This document shows, in pieces, positions 1 to 7,801 of a stretch of 64,000 bases of DNA. The stretch covers positions 176,898 to 240,897 of the forward strand of contig NZ_KB233226.1 of NCBI RefSeq assembly GCF_000314855.2, given 5' to 3'. This stretch comes from Providencia burhodogranariea DSM 19968 (GTDB lineage Bacteria; Pseudomonadota; Gammaproteobacteria; Enterobacterales; Enterobacteriaceae). Position 1 is the stretch's first letter, and the number at the start of each line of letters is the position of its first letter. The notes under the pieces were generated by a model that ran no database searches, was not told the DNA's origin, and saw only the letters and a list, made by a program, of their open reading frames with translations. Both the position numbers and the translations under genes were made by a program.

Positions 1-78
1 ACCGCCATACTTCGAACCGTATCGTTGTTGACTACGCTCAGCTACTCGAGTCACATACTAAATACTCCGAGCTGCCAA
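1..78. repeat. Partial copy of the ~120 bp palindromic repeat
   Basis: It begins with a CATACTTCGAA arm and carries the internal block with GTTGACTACGCTC and CGAGTCACATACT. These match the better preserved copies at 11851-11974 and 31274-31397. The second arm has decayed or been lost, as the sequence after about base 78 no longer pairs. It lies upstream of the mdtL-like gene. I see no other feature in the first 250 bases. Confidence 0.6.
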
Positions 79-257
79 TTAATTATTCTCAGCTCACTAC
101 CTACGTCGCTCTTAAAATTTTTGTGTTCAAATAATAAAAAGAAACTGCGGCGACTGTTTTCCAAAATGGAAAATAGCGTTTCACGATTAATCAATATCTT
201 AAATAACCTGTTATGATTAAAATCATGCTTGTTTATCATCAGGATGCCTTTTGTACC

Positions 258-1445
258 ATGATCAAATATGTTCTTTTTAGTTTTTGGATAGTGTTAATTT
301 ATCCTCTGGGTGTAGATCTTCATCTAACCGGAATTCCACTTATCGCCGCCGACTTACACGCCACTGAAAGTCAGTTACACATGGCTTTTTCCATCTATCT
401 GGCGGGAATGGCTTCAACCATGCTAATCGCAGGCTGGTGCGCAGATCATATCGGACGTAAACCAGTCGTTTTAGTGGGTGCAATGGTTTTTGCCGCCGCA
501 TCAATCATGGCCGGCTCAGCGACCACAGCGAATGTATTTTTAGTGGCTCGTTTCTTACAAGGAATTGGCGCTGGATTCTGCTATGTGGTGACATTCGCAA
601 TCTTACGCGATGTTTTATCCGCAAGAGTGCGGACTAAAGTGTTGTCGATGATGAATGGCGTCACCTGCATCGCTCCCGTGCTTGCACCTGTCATTGGCTT
701 TGCTATTTTGCTGTTTTATCATTGGTCAGTAATGTTCTACTTTATGGCAGCCTATGCAATCGTCAGTATTCTCTTTTGCTTAGTTGGCATCAAAGAAACC
801 AAGCCAACAATCAACAAAAGTGAGCAAGGAACCGTTTCGGCGTCCTCCTCTTCAGATGAAAACTTTTTAAATGTGTTCTTTCTGACTCGCTTAGTGATTT
901 CATGTTTAGGTATCGCAGTGATCCTAACTTATGTGAACGTTTCGCCAATTATTTTGATGGGAAACCTTGGTTTCACAACGGGGCAATTCTCCACCGCGAT
1001 GACATTATTGGCTATGCTAAGTATGGCAACGTCATTTTCTATGCCAAAATTGATATCGACATTTAAAAGTCAATCTTTGATCTACATTGGGCTAAGTTTA
1101 TTTATTATCAACTCATTGATTTTAATTATTTATCAGTCAGGCTTTAACTCTATTATTCTCTTGTTTGTCGTGTTTGGTTTTTGTGGTGTTGGCTTCTCGA
1201 TGTTATTCGGTATCATCATGAGCCAAGCGTTATCCCCTTATGCCCGAAAAGCGGGGATCGCCAGTTCGATTTTAGGAATTTCCCAACTCGGTTTTGCGTC
1301 GATTTATATTTGGGTAATGGGCTGGGCAGGTGTGCAATCAATGAGTATGTTGTTAATTATTTTGCTCGCCGCCGGTCTTATCGGAATGATTTTACTGAAA
1401 ATATCGTCAACTCACGCAAATCAGCCAATGGAAGCGATGGAATAA
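258..1445 (+). CDS. mdtL: MFS multidrug efflux transporter MdtL
   Basis: Major facilitator drug:H+ antiporter of the DHA1 type, 395 aa from the chosen start, about 12 membrane segments in the inner membrane. The N-terminus (LIYPLGVDLHLTGIPLIAAD), the loop motif GWCADHIGRKP near residue 59 and the motif RFLQGIGAGFCYVV follow E. coli MdtL closely, as does the length. An upstream in-frame ATG at 213 adds 15 residues with no ribosome binding site. The ATG at 258 has an AGGA some 13 bases upstream and gives the family N-terminus, so I prefer it. MdtL is linked to chloramphenicol-type drug export in E. coli; the substrate here is unknown. It stands alone, followed by an intron remnant and a repeat. 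Confidence 0.85.
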   Translation: MIKYVLFSFWIVLIYPLGVDLHLTGIPLIAADLHATESQLHMAFSIYLAGMASTMLIAGWCADHIGRKPVVLVGAMVFAAASIMAGSATTANVFLVARFLQGIGAGFCYVVTFAILRDVLSARVRTKVLSMMNGVTCIAPVLAPVIGFAILLFYHWSVMFYFMAAYAIVSILFCLVGIKETKPTINKSEQGTVSASSSSDENFLNVFFLTRLVISCLGIAVILTYVNVSPIILMGNLGFTTGQFSTAMTLLAMLSMATSFSMPKLISTFKSQSLIYIGLSLFIINSLILIIYQSGFNSIILLFVVFGFCGVGFSMLFGIIMSQALSPYARKAGIASSILGISQLGFASIYIWVMGWAGVQSMSMLLIILLAAGLIGMILLKISSTHANQPMEAME

Positions 1446-1457
1446 TCAATCAGTCAT

Positions 1458-1529
1458 CATCAAGTAGGAGATGGGGTCACTCCCATCGTCCTCTCACACC
1501 ACTGCACGTCTGGTTTGGTGCGGTAGTTC
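1458..1529 (-). other. Degenerate group II intron 3' end (domains V-VI)
   Basis: On the minus strand the segment starts with GAAC, forms a near-complete stem (ACTACCGCAC with GTGCAGTGGT, one mismatch), continues with GTGGTGTGAGAGGACG, then a second hairpin (GATGGG/CCCATC) and ends in CTCCTACTTGAT. This order and these words are those of domain V, domain VI and the 3' splice end of bacterial group II introns. Domain V is shorter than normal and lacks a GNRA loop, and no maturase ORF is present, so this is a dead remnant. It begins 12 bases after the mdtL stop codon. Confidence 0.5.
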
Positions 1530-1606
1530 ATGTTATCCCATTAGAGCCAAATACCTGTGCTATCGTCGTGTGTAATGGCCAAATAAAACAATAAAGATTT
1601 ATAGCG

Positions 1607-1727
1607 TATATACTAGTCATACTTCAATTTGCAGGGTTGTTGACGACACTCAGCGAGTCGAGTCGAGTGAATCACTGAGTTTATCTATACTCCCCGCCTA
1701 CATGCAACTCGAATTATTTAGAGTATA
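1607..1727. repeat. Palindromic repeat, full-length copy
   Basis: Outer arms TATACTAGTCATACTTCAA and AACTCGAATTATTTAGAGTA belong to the arms seen in all other copies. The centre carries the TTGTTGACGACACTCAGC block. It lies between the convergent ends of mdtL and the 1798-2976 gene. Confidence 0.7.
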
Positions 1728-1797
1728 ATTAAGCAAAATCTTATAGATATAAAAGTCTCCTATTTTTATAAACATCGGTGAAAACGCTGCCATACTT

Positions 1798-2976
1798 TCA
1801 GGCTAAATTAGCTCGTTTTTTAGTTCTGATTTTTACACTGGTACAAACCAGTACGTTTGATAACAGAATTAAGAGAATGATTATTATGGGATTACTTGTC
1901 ATTAAATCTGATTCATAAACATAAGGCAACGCTATTCCCCCCAAAATATCTCCTGTAAGAAAAGCCGTTTGTACCAAACCAAAAATATGTTCCGCATTGT
2001 TATTTTGTGCAATTTCCATTTCAATAAAATTAATTAGCAATGAACAAACCGTTCTAAACATATACATTGCAATAATAGATACCGCAAAAACTAAAGGTAG
2101 TTCAAATTTCATAGACCAGAACATCGTATAAAGCATAAACATGCATAAACAAGAAAAAAACAATAATGAAATAGATTTATCTTTGCCAGAAAAAATAAGC
2201 ACAAAATAATTCTTGAGTAGAAACCCCGCTATTACACCTGCTGACATGACTAAACCTACATTTGCATCTGAGAAATGCATATTCTTTAGATAAATGGGAA
2301 TAATCGGCAATATTAATGCCCAACATGTTCCACTAATAATAAATGCAATAAAAAGGATCAAATTAGTTTTATTAAAAAATTTGAGAGATGAAGATGACTT
2401 TTTTTTACTTATTTTGGATACTTCCAACTCACTTTGATGAATGTCTAATGAAGGGATAGCGATTATTGCGATTAACACCATCACTCCACTGGCAAAAAGA
2501 GCTGAATGATATGGGTATTGAATTACCATAGAAAGAATCGACACTAAGCCCCCTGCAACAAAAGCACCAAGACTCTGTGCTATCGTGCTTATATTATCGG
2601 TGTGCAATAAGACTTTATCTTGTTCTTTTTTATGGAAATTAAAGATCAATGATTTAAGAGCAATAGCAATAATACTGGCCCCCACTCCAGCCATCAAACC
2701 TGAAGTTACAGCAATGCTTATCCCTATAGGGTATGCTCTGAGTATAAGACCTCCGCCGTAGAGAGAGAAACCAATAAATAAACCGATCTTAGTACCAATA
2801 AGAGATAACCCTTTTGCATAAAGAAGTGAACATGCACCTGCTACTGCCATCATTACATAAGAAATTGAAAATAATTTTAATTGTTCTTCCTGTTGCCAAT
2901 ATATCGGTTGTAGTGTTTTTGAGATCCACATGGGAAAAAGATACAAAAAGTATAAGATATATATTTTGTATGCCAT
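1798..2976 (-). CDS. MFS-type transporter of the peptide/TPR cassette
   Basis: 392-aa integral membrane protein with about 12 hydrophobic segments and a central charged loop (KISKKKSSSSLKFFNK). It has the general MFS build but lacks a clean family signature, and I do not recognise a named subfamily. Its ATG follows the upstream TPR gene by two bases, and its GAGAG ribosome binding site lies in the last codons of that gene, so the two are translationally coupled. Base composition is very AT-rich, unlike the core genes to the right, which suggests acquisition. From the context (small peptide gene, TPR gene, transporter) I infer export of a peptide or its modified product. Import, or an unrelated substrate, remains possible. 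Confidence 0.75.
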   Translation of the reverse strand: MAYKIYILYFLYLFPMWISKTLQPIYWQQEEQLKLFSISYVMMAVAGACSLLYAKGLSLIGTKIGLFIGFSLYGGGLILRAYPIGISIAVTSGLMAGVGASIIAIALKSLIFNFHKKEQDKVLLHTDNISTIAQSLGAFVAGGLVSILSMVIQYPYHSALFASGVMVLIAIIAIPSLDIHQSELEVSKISKKKSSSSLKFFNKTNLILFIAFIISGTCWALILPIIPIYLKNMHFSDANVGLVMSAGVIAGFLLKNYFVLIFSGKDKSISLLFFSCLCMFMLYTMFWSMKFELPLVFAVSIIAMYMFRTVCSLLINFIEMEIAQNNNAEHIFGLVQTAFLTGDILGGIALPYVYESDLMTSNPIIIILLILLSNVLVCTSVKIRTKKRANLA

Positions 2977-2978
2977 GC

Positions 2979-4454
2979 TTAAACTCTCAACATTTCAATA
3001 TTTTTATTAATTAAATGGTGCTCTGGGAAAATACGTTGACATTCTAAAAGGTAATTAAACGCCTCTTTATCAGAATATTGAGCAATATTTTCAGCTTGCA
3101 AAATTAGCCATTCGGGGATCAGAAAAACACTCGTTTTTTGCATAAGGCGATGCAACATCTTATAGTTATTATTCAAGGAAAGTATATGGGCATAATTATA
3201 AGCGGTAATGCTATCACCTGAAATTTCCCAAGCCAGTCTGGCATGCTTTTCGGCTAAAATGTCATCTTCAGATGATGATAGCTCAATACTCAGATGATAG
3301 TGACTATCGCTATGTAATGGACTAACAGATAATGCATTATTAATTTTTTCAATATAACTCGTCATATCTCCTTTTTCATAATAACACATTGCTAATTCAA
3401 GGTGATATTCAGGAAAGGTATAGTCAATCTCTAATAGTTGATTAAAGTATATGATTGCTTCATCATATCTACCCAACCATTTATAACACAGGCATATGTT
3501 ATAAATAATGACTGACCGATGCATATAGTGCTGCATACTATCGCCATCTGATAATTGTTTAATTCCCCAATTAAGTAGTTTTATAGCCTCTTCAGAATGC
3601 CCGTCTCTAAAAAGAACAAGCCCATATCCATTACGATTGAATACTGAATAAAAATTTTTCTTATCTTGACCTAAATAATCTAGCTTTCCTAATTTAATAA
3701 GGTCATATGCTTCCTGTAGAAAATAACGTCCTTTTTCAAGGTTAAGCTTATTAGCTTTATGGTGGCGAAGATATAACATTGATAATGCATAATTAGCTTT
3801 AACAATACTTAATGCATCTCCAGACTCTTTACTTTTTAGATAGTAGTACTCCGCCTCTATAGGTTTATTAAGACAGTTTTTAATTGTGCCAATCAAATTT
3901 GCATGTGAACGCTCATAATTATCAAAACAAGTTAAACAATGTTCTATTAAATGGTCTGCGCTGTATATATCTCCAGAATTAATAATCATTTTTATATAAT
4001 CATGAAGGATATCAACATTTCCAAACTCCCACCTAATTATTTCCTTCGTTAATTTCACTTCATTTTCTGTTAATTTAAATTCATTTACTACAGCATAGTC
4101 TGCAATTAAAATCACAGAAACACCCATACGATATAATGCTTGAATAAAATCATTAACAATTGGATACGTGGATGACTGAGCGAGAATGCTAATAACATTA
4201 ACGCCTGAGTCAGATATTTTTTTTGCTAACTCAGCAACCTTTCTTGATACTCTATCACTTAAGTAAAATCTAATTTGGTCATCGGGACTAATTTTATCTG
4301 TCAATGACAAATCGCTTTTATCAAAATATTCCAAAGGATAAAGAAATTTTTTATCATTAATAGTTAATGTTTCTTTTGAAACATACCTGAGTAATACTTC
4401 GCGTATTATTAAATATTCCAATGGGATATTTATAGCCAAGTTAAAGTAATTCAT
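2979..4454 (-). CDS. Tetratricopeptide-repeat protein, unknown function
   Basis: 491-aa soluble protein with no signal peptide. Residues 1 to about 150 form an N-terminal region I cannot assign (it includes an alternating hydrophobic stretch, VNVISILAQS and VSVILIADY). From about residue 160 to the end it is a run of helical TPR-like units, clearest around NICLCYKWLGRYDEAIIYFNQLL and YHLELAMCYYEKGDM. The start is firm: a full AAGGAGG ribosome binding site lies nine bases before the ATG. It sits between a 22-codon peptide gene (4513-4581), from which it is separated by a terminator hairpin, and the coupled MFS gene. TPR proteins usually bind peptides or proteins, so a role in handling the small peptide is a reasonable inference, not shown. 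Confidence 0.75.
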   Translation of the reverse strand: MNYFNLAINIPLEYLIIREVLLRYVSKETLTINDKKFLYPLEYFDKSDLSLTDKISPDDQIRFYLSDRVSRKVAELAKKISDSGVNVISILAQSSTYPIVNDFIQALYRMGVSVILIADYAVVNEFKLTENEVKLTKEIIRWEFGNVDILHDYIKMIINSGDIYSADHLIEHCLTCFDNYERSHANLIGTIKNCLNKPIEAEYYYLKSKESGDALSIVKANYALSMLYLRHHKANKLNLEKGRYFLQEAYDLIKLGKLDYLGQDKKNFYSVFNRNGYGLVLFRDGHSEEAIKLLNWGIKQLSDGDSMQHYMHRSVIIYNICLCYKWLGRYDEAIIYFNQLLEIDYTFPEYHLELAMCYYEKGDMTSYIEKINNALSVSPLHSDSHYHLSIELSSSEDDILAEKHARLAWEISGDSITAYNYAHILSLNNNYKMLHRLMQKTSVFLIPEWLILQAENIAQYSDKEAFNYLLECQRIFPEHHLINKNIEMLRV

Positions 4455-4474
4455 TGAATATAGCCTCCTTAAAT

Positions 4475-4501
4475 AAAAAGGAGATAGTTACTCTCCTTTT
4501 T
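4475..4501 (-). terminator. Perfect 10-bp stem terminator/attenuator
   Basis: AAAAAGGAGA (4475-4484) and TCTCCTTTTT (4492-4501) are perfect inverted repeats around a 7-base loop, with a T run on the 3' side whichever strand is read. It lies 11 bases after the stop codon of the 22-codon gene and 20 bases before the TPR gene start. This position would give much peptide mRNA and less read-through into the TPR/MFS genes. Confidence 0.75.
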
Positions 4502-4512
4502 ATTACTCCAAA

Positions 4513-4581
4513 TTACTTAACGTTATACATTACCGAAAAATCTATCCGTTTAGCGCTTGGTTTCATCTTTATCATTTTCAT
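4513..4581 (-). CDS. 22-aa basic peptide, putative precursor or signal
   Basis: Short ORF starting at ATG 4581 on the minus strand. The product begins MKMIKMKPSAKR and ends DFSVMYNVK (22 residues, five lysines and one arginine against one aspartate). A strong AAGGA lies seven bases before the ATG, a perfect TTGACA lies about 90 bases upstream, and the stop is followed at once by a perfect terminator hairpin. The layout, a tiny strongly translated gene with an intergenic terminator before a TPR gene and an exporter-like gene, resembles precursor-peptide operons (microcin C mccA is the known example of the layout). I do not recognise the sequence. It may be a natural-product precursor, a signal peptide or a regulatory leader peptide. 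Confidence 0.5.
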   Translation of the reverse strand: MKMIKMKPSAKRIDFSVMYNVK

Positions 4582-4650
4582 AATTATTTCCTTCAGATAT
4601 AATTTAACTTTATTATTTAACCAACGTACTTATTATATTGGCCTATTTAA

Positions 4651-4678
4651 AGTTACACACATAAAATAATCATGTCAA
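4651..4678 (-). promoter_or_regulatory. Candidate sigma-70 promoter of the peptide cassette
   Basis: On the minus strand a perfect TTGACA (4673-4678) is followed after 17 bases by TAACTT, a weak -10. The leader to the 22-codon gene would be about 65 bases. The -35 is exact but the -10 matches only three of six positions, so activation or a slightly different -10 is possible. Confidence 0.4.
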
Positions 4679-5050
4679 AATTTATTTTTATTTTAATAAC
4701 CACAATATACCACATATTATAATTAGTCTTTGAAACATTAGCCCACCTTTAATTTAATGGTGATATGATTTAATGAAAATCAGCTTAAGCATATCTGTTT
4801 TAGCGATTTTATTGATTTTTAATTTCAGTGATTTGAAATTAAATCTCGGACTTTTAATAATTACTCGCCAATCAAAATTAGCTAATTATTGAATTATTAA
4901 TTCCTCTATTAATTAAATTGAAAGTGTAAACTAAAAAAATAGAACAAGTCAACCTACGTTAATTGAGAACATTAAGGTTTGATTAACTTTATAATGTTAG
5001 GTAGGCAATTAATCATATTCGGTTCTTGTCAGCACCAGACTTGGCGACCA
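4679..5050. other. AT-rich intergenic region, no gene seen
   Basis: About 370 bases of very AT-rich DNA between the peptide cassette promoter and the rpmJ2 terminator. I found no ORF with a ribosome binding site, no repeat of the window's palindromic family and no clear operator. It may include upstream regulatory sequence for the peptide cassette. Confidence 0.5.
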
Positions 5051-5089
5051 ATAAAAAAACCATCACAGTACAGAACAACTGCGATGGTT
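5051..5089 (-). terminator. Terminator of the rpmE2-rpmJ2 operon
   Basis: On the minus strand AACCATCGCAGT pairs with ACTGTGATGGTT (12 bp, one G-U pair), followed directly by TTTTTTTATT. It lies about 50 bases after the rpmJ2 stop, and its direction and position fit the end of the operon. Confidence 0.85.
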
Positions 5090-5137
5090 CAGGAAAATTG
5101 AAGTAAATAACTCGAAGACCAACAATCCCTGTATAAA

Positions 5138-5278
5138 TCAGCGTTTTTTCTTACAACCTTGCACGGCTTTGAAGCGCGGATTTGTTTTACAAATAACATA
5201 TACACGACCGTGGCGACGCACCACTTGGCAGTCTGGGTGGCGTAGTTTTGCCGTTTTTAACGAACTCAATACCTTCAC
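5138..5278 (-). CDS. rpmJ2: Ribosomal protein L36, type B (zinc-independent)
   Basis: 46-aa protein with a GTG start, reading [20 protein letters not shown]... and ending [10 protein letters not shown]. It matches the YkgO-type paralog of L36, in which the zinc-binding cysteine/histidine set of the standard L36 is incomplete. It replaces the zinc-containing L36 in the large ribosomal subunit when zinc is scarce. The start lies two bases after the rpmE2 stop codon, and GGAG precedes it inside the end of rpmE2, so the two are coupled. E. coli has the same ykgM-ykgO order. The gene is shorter than 60 codons and easily missed by automatic ORF callers. Confidence 0.92.
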   Translation of the reverse strand: MKVLSSLKTAKLRHPDCQVVRRHGRVYVICKTNPRFKAVQGCKKKR

Positions 5279-5280
5279 GT

Positions 5281-5541
5281 TTATTTCTCCTCTTTTGACA
5301 AGAAGCGTGCAAAACGTTTCTGGAACTGTGCCGTTTTTCCTTCTTGTGAAATCATTTTCTGTTTACCGGTATAAAACGGGTGTGACTCCGAAGAGACATC
5401 TAGAGTGACATAAGGAAAGCTTTCGCCTTCAAACTCAATGGTTTTCTCCGTTTTAATCGTTGAACCAACTTTAAAATAGGCATCGGCACTGGTGTCATGG
5501 AAAACAACAGTTCGATATTTTGGGTGGATTCCGTGTTTCAT
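5281..5541 (-). CDS. rpmE2: Ribosomal protein L31, type B (zinc-independent)
   Basis: 86-aa YkgM-type L31 paralog ([16 protein letters not shown]..., then [10 protein letters not shown], ending [11 protein letters not shown]). It lacks the CxxC zinc ligands of the standard L31. Under zinc limitation it displaces zinc-bearing L31 and so frees zinc. Two ATGs are adjacent; the second (5541) gives the family N-terminus MKHGIHP. A Zur-type palindrome sits 21-33 bases upstream, as expected for this operon in enterobacteria. It is followed by rpmJ2 with a two-base gap. Confidence 0.93.
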   Translation of the reverse strand: MKHGIHPKYRTVVFHDTSADAYFKVGSTIKTEKTIEFEGESFPYVTLDVSSESHPFYTGKQKMISQEGKTAQFQKRFARFLSKEEK

Positions 5542-5556
5542 CATAATGCACCATTT

Positions 5557-5577
5557 GTTATGTTATAATATAACAAT
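5557..5577. promoter_or_regulatory. Zur box upstream of rpmE2-rpmJ2
   Basis: The core GTTATAATATAAC (5562-5574) is a perfect palindrome around one base, inside a longer A/T-flanked site close to the enterobacterial Zur consensus (TGTTATANTATAACA type). It lies directly upstream of rpmE2, where a bound repressor would cover the start region. Known family regulation plus this sequence make zinc-responsive repression likely. Confidence 0.8.
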
Positions 5578-5658
5578 ACTAGAAATAAAAAAGAGGTGCA
5601 ATTATTTTCGTGTGGAATAAAAGTAAAAAATGGATAATCAGAATGAAACTGTGAAATG

Positions 5659-5687
5659 AAGCTAGCCAATTATTTGGCTAGCTTTTT
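5659..5687. terminator. Strong hairpin terminator, T-run on plus strand
   Basis: AAGCTAGCCAA (5659-5669) and TTGGCTAGCTT (5674-5684) form an 11-bp perfect stem with a four-base loop, followed on the plus strand by TTTTT. The neighbours (yagU and rpmE2) run on the minus strand, where the T run is only two bases before CATTTC. It probably ends yagU transcripts less efficiently, or works in both directions. Confidence 0.6.
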
Positions 5688-5708
5688 GATTTTAAATTGA
5701 AAAATGTA

Positions 5709-6269
5709 TTATCTAAAAGATTGCGATAACGGCACTTCTGGATCAGGCTCATGTGTGATTCGGTTTCTTAAATCACGTCTTATAATTTCAATCGACCAAA
5801 ACCAAACTGCGTGACCGAAGATCTCAGAAAAATACTCATCAAAAGGTAGCTCGGTTAAAGGCGGTGTCAGGTGCAATAGCGGGAAGCTAATGCCATGAAC
5901 TGCAACAGTCGCGAGTAAACCCGCCATGATCCCTTGCCACATTTTTACTTTCGGGAAAATCTCGGCAACAAGGCAATAGCCAATTGCAAAGACCAAAGAG
6001 AAAATAATGTGCGTTATCATTACTGGATTAATAATGTGCTCAGAAAAGGTATAAACCGTTGAAGTAGGATCAATTCCTAAATAGTCACGCAAAAAGAGAT
6101 AAGGTGGATTAAATTCATTCCTTCCCCCCGTAAAGGTTCTTGGCGGAAAAGGAACTTCTGCCCCCCATTTTACAAATGCAGAAACGATACCTCCCACTAT
6201 CCCCACAATAAAAGCCACACCAAAACGACGTCGATGTTTTTCCGTGCGATAAAATAACCCTATAGACAT
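5709..6269 (-). CDS. yagU: YagU-family inner membrane protein (DUF1440)
   Basis: 186-aa protein with several membrane segments ([15 protein letters not shown] near residue 25, [20 protein letters not shown] near 90, [17 protein letters not shown] near 120). The motif [11 protein letters not shown] and the C-terminal [16 protein letters not shown] are typical of YagU, which is linked to acid resistance in E. coli; its activity is unknown. In E. coli yagU also lies near ykgM/ykgO, so the neighbourhood is conserved. The ribosome binding site is weak (GGTGG close to the ATG). Confidence 0.8.
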   Translation of the reverse strand: MSIGLFYRTEKHRRRFGVAFIVGIVGGIVSAFVKWGAEVPFPPRTFTGGRNEFNPPYLFLRDYLGIDPTSTVYTFSEHIINPVMITHIIFSLVFAIGYCLVAEIFPKVKMWQGIMAGLLATVAVHGISFPLLHLTPPLTELPFDEYFSEIFGHAVWFWSIEIIRRDLRNRITHEPDPEVPLSQSFR

Positions 6270-6469
6270 AAACCACCATTATTTAATTTAAATTGGATGA
6301 GCTTTATTTATTCTCTTTTTTAAGAGAAACGTATATGACACATATCAAAAAAAGACTAATTAACGATATTAACTTTTCTTATCTATATTTCTATTTTATT
6401 CCTAACGCTTTATTTTTTGTGCAATTAAGCGTAATACTTATCTCCTTTCAATGAACCAGACTATTCCAC

Positions 6470-6512
6470 ATAATTTAAGTTACGACTAAACACTTTCAGC
6501 AACTTAAATTAT
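6470..6512. terminator. Inverted repeat downstream of the MHS transporter gene
   Basis: ATAATTTAAGTT (6470-6481) and AACTTAAATTAT (6501-6512) are perfect 12-bp arms with a 19-base loop, just after the stop codon of the minus-strand transporter gene. There is no T run on the minus-strand exit side, so it may be a weak terminator or an mRNA 3'-end stabiliser. Confidence 0.4.
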
Positions 6513-6535
6513 TTTATGGATGGCTTATCAATACG

Positions 6536-7720
6536 CTATGCTATTTGAGGCTTTGGTAAATTGTATGACAATATTAATGTTAGTCCACACACAGAAAGAA
6601 ATACACCAACATAGATCAAATTCAAACCGACCAAATAACTGATAATGAGAGGAGTAACTCCACCAACAAGAGTTGATGTTAAATTATAGCCCATGCTGAG
6701 TGTTGTGACTTGTCCATTCGCATCCTTTGCCATCATATAAGACCAATTACACAAGACCATAGAAGTAATTAGCATAATGCAGAGCAATGCAAACAGAATC
6801 AATTCAGTCACTTCACTAGCCATCATGAAATAAAGTGGCACAGAACATAAAATAAGCCCTAAAACGCCCACGTTATAAACCTTAATAGCTGAACTGTATT
6901 TATCTGTTAACCAGCTACAAATAGCAATCATTAACAGCAGCAAACTTGATAGCACAATAGAATATAGACTTTTTAAATCGCCAAGATTTAAATGTTCACG
7001 TATCAAAGAAGACGACAAATTCTGGGTATAGAATGCGACAGAACCGGGAACTACTACTAGGAAAATATGAAATGATATATACCAATTTACCTTGCGATAC
7101 TCCTTCGAAATAATTGGAATATCAGGAAGACGAGAACGAAACCAAAAACTGATGGCGATATTGACTACGCCTAGCAACAAAGGGATACGCCAGCCAATCG
7201 TCTGCATTATTTGTAAATCAAGCGTACTTTCGAGTAATAGCACAACAGCTAAAGAAATAACCACCCCAGAAAGTCCACTACCTGTCATTAAGGCTGAGAT
7301 CCTTGAGTACTCATTACTTTTTGCATCATGTAATAAATAAGTTGCTAACGCTGGATATTCCCCTGCATAGCTAAACGATAAAACCATTTGTAGTATTAAT
7401 ATCACTAATGGTGTGTAAATACCTAAAAGCGATATCGGTAAAAATGCCATGCATAACGTGGCTGTACCCGTAATAGAACTAGTGAGTATAAGCGCGCTTT
7501 TCTTTCCCACACGGTCAGCATAACGACCAATAATATAGCCGCCTATTGGTCGAGTAATAAATCTTAATGCAAAAATCCCCCAGATCATTTCGGTTGCTTG
7601 TAAATAACCTTGCCGTTCCAACTCGGCACTTAAATACATAGATATCGCAGTAAATACGGCAATATCATAATACTCAAGTGCATTTCCAATCACTGTGCCA
7701 AACCTGAATTTCCATTTCAT
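6536..7720 (-). CDS. MFS transporter, metabolite:H+ symporter (MHS) type
   Basis: 394-aa transporter with about 12 membrane segments. The N-terminal GNALEYYDIAVF and the loop RPIGGYIIGRYADRVGKKSAL are MHS-family signatures (ProP/ShiA/KgtP relatives), so uptake of a small metabolite by proton symport is the likely role; the substrate cannot be told. ATG 7720 has AAGGG eight bases upstream. It lies downstream of two paralogous LuxR-type regulators on the same strand, with an 11-bp stem-loop in the 81-base gap. This suggests an operon, or control by those regulators. Confidence 0.8.
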   Translation of the reverse strand: MKWKFRFGTVIGNALEYYDIAVFTAISMYLSAELERQGYLQATEMIWGIFALRFITRPIGGYIIGRYADRVGKKSALILTSSITGTATLCMAFLPISLLGIYTPLVILILQMVLSFSYAGEYPALATYLLHDAKSNEYSRISALMTGSGLSGVVISLAVVLLLESTLDLQIMQTIGWRIPLLLGVVNIAISFWFRSRLPDIPIISKEYRKVNWYISFHIFLVVVPGSVAFYTQNLSSSLIREHLNLGDLKSLYSIVLSSLLLLMIAICSWLTDKYSSAIKVYNVGVLGLILCSVPLYFMMASEVTELILFALLCIMLITSMVLCNWSYMMAKDANGQVTTLSMGYNLTSTLVGGVTPLIISYLVGLNLIYVGVFLSVCGLTLILSYNLPKPQIA

Positions 7721-7754
7721 TTATTGCCCTTACTATAGTTAATCATTGCTACTA

Positions 7755-7785
7755 GCGATTGATATTGGCATTACATATCAATCGC
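7755..7785. other. Stem-loop between LuxR-type and MHS genes
   Basis: GCGATTGATAT (7755-7765) and ATATCAATCGC (7775-7785) are perfect inverted repeats with a nine-base loop. No T run follows on either side. It may be an operator or an mRNA processing structure that separates expression of the regulator and the transporter. Confidence 0.45.
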
Positions 7786-7801
7786 CTTAATGTCAAAGCA
7801 A

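Larger units (their letters stand above)
1446..1797. other. Intergenic stretch with intron remnant and palindromic repeat
   Basis: No gene is supported here. It holds a degenerate group II intron 3' end (about 1458-1529), about 75 bases without visible features, a full copy of the palindromic repeat (1607-1727) and about 70 AT-rich bases before the minus-strand MFS gene ends. No convincing terminator for either convergent gene was found. Confidence 0.6.

Noticed and set aside
1181-1594. 137-codon ORF overlapping the end of mdtL
   Set aside because: It is an alternative frame of mdtL that continues into the intron remnant and has no family resemblance.
4513-4581. PqqA or mycofactocin precursor
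   Set aside because: The peptide is of PqqA size and has KP and a late Tyr, but it lacks the conserved Glu-x3-Tyr pair, and no radical SAM or pqq genes lie nearby.
4454-4669. 71-codon plus-strand ORF opposite the peptide gene
   Set aside because: It has no ribosome binding site, lies antisense to the well-supported 22-codon gene and its leader, and owes its hydrophobic look to AT-rich sequence.
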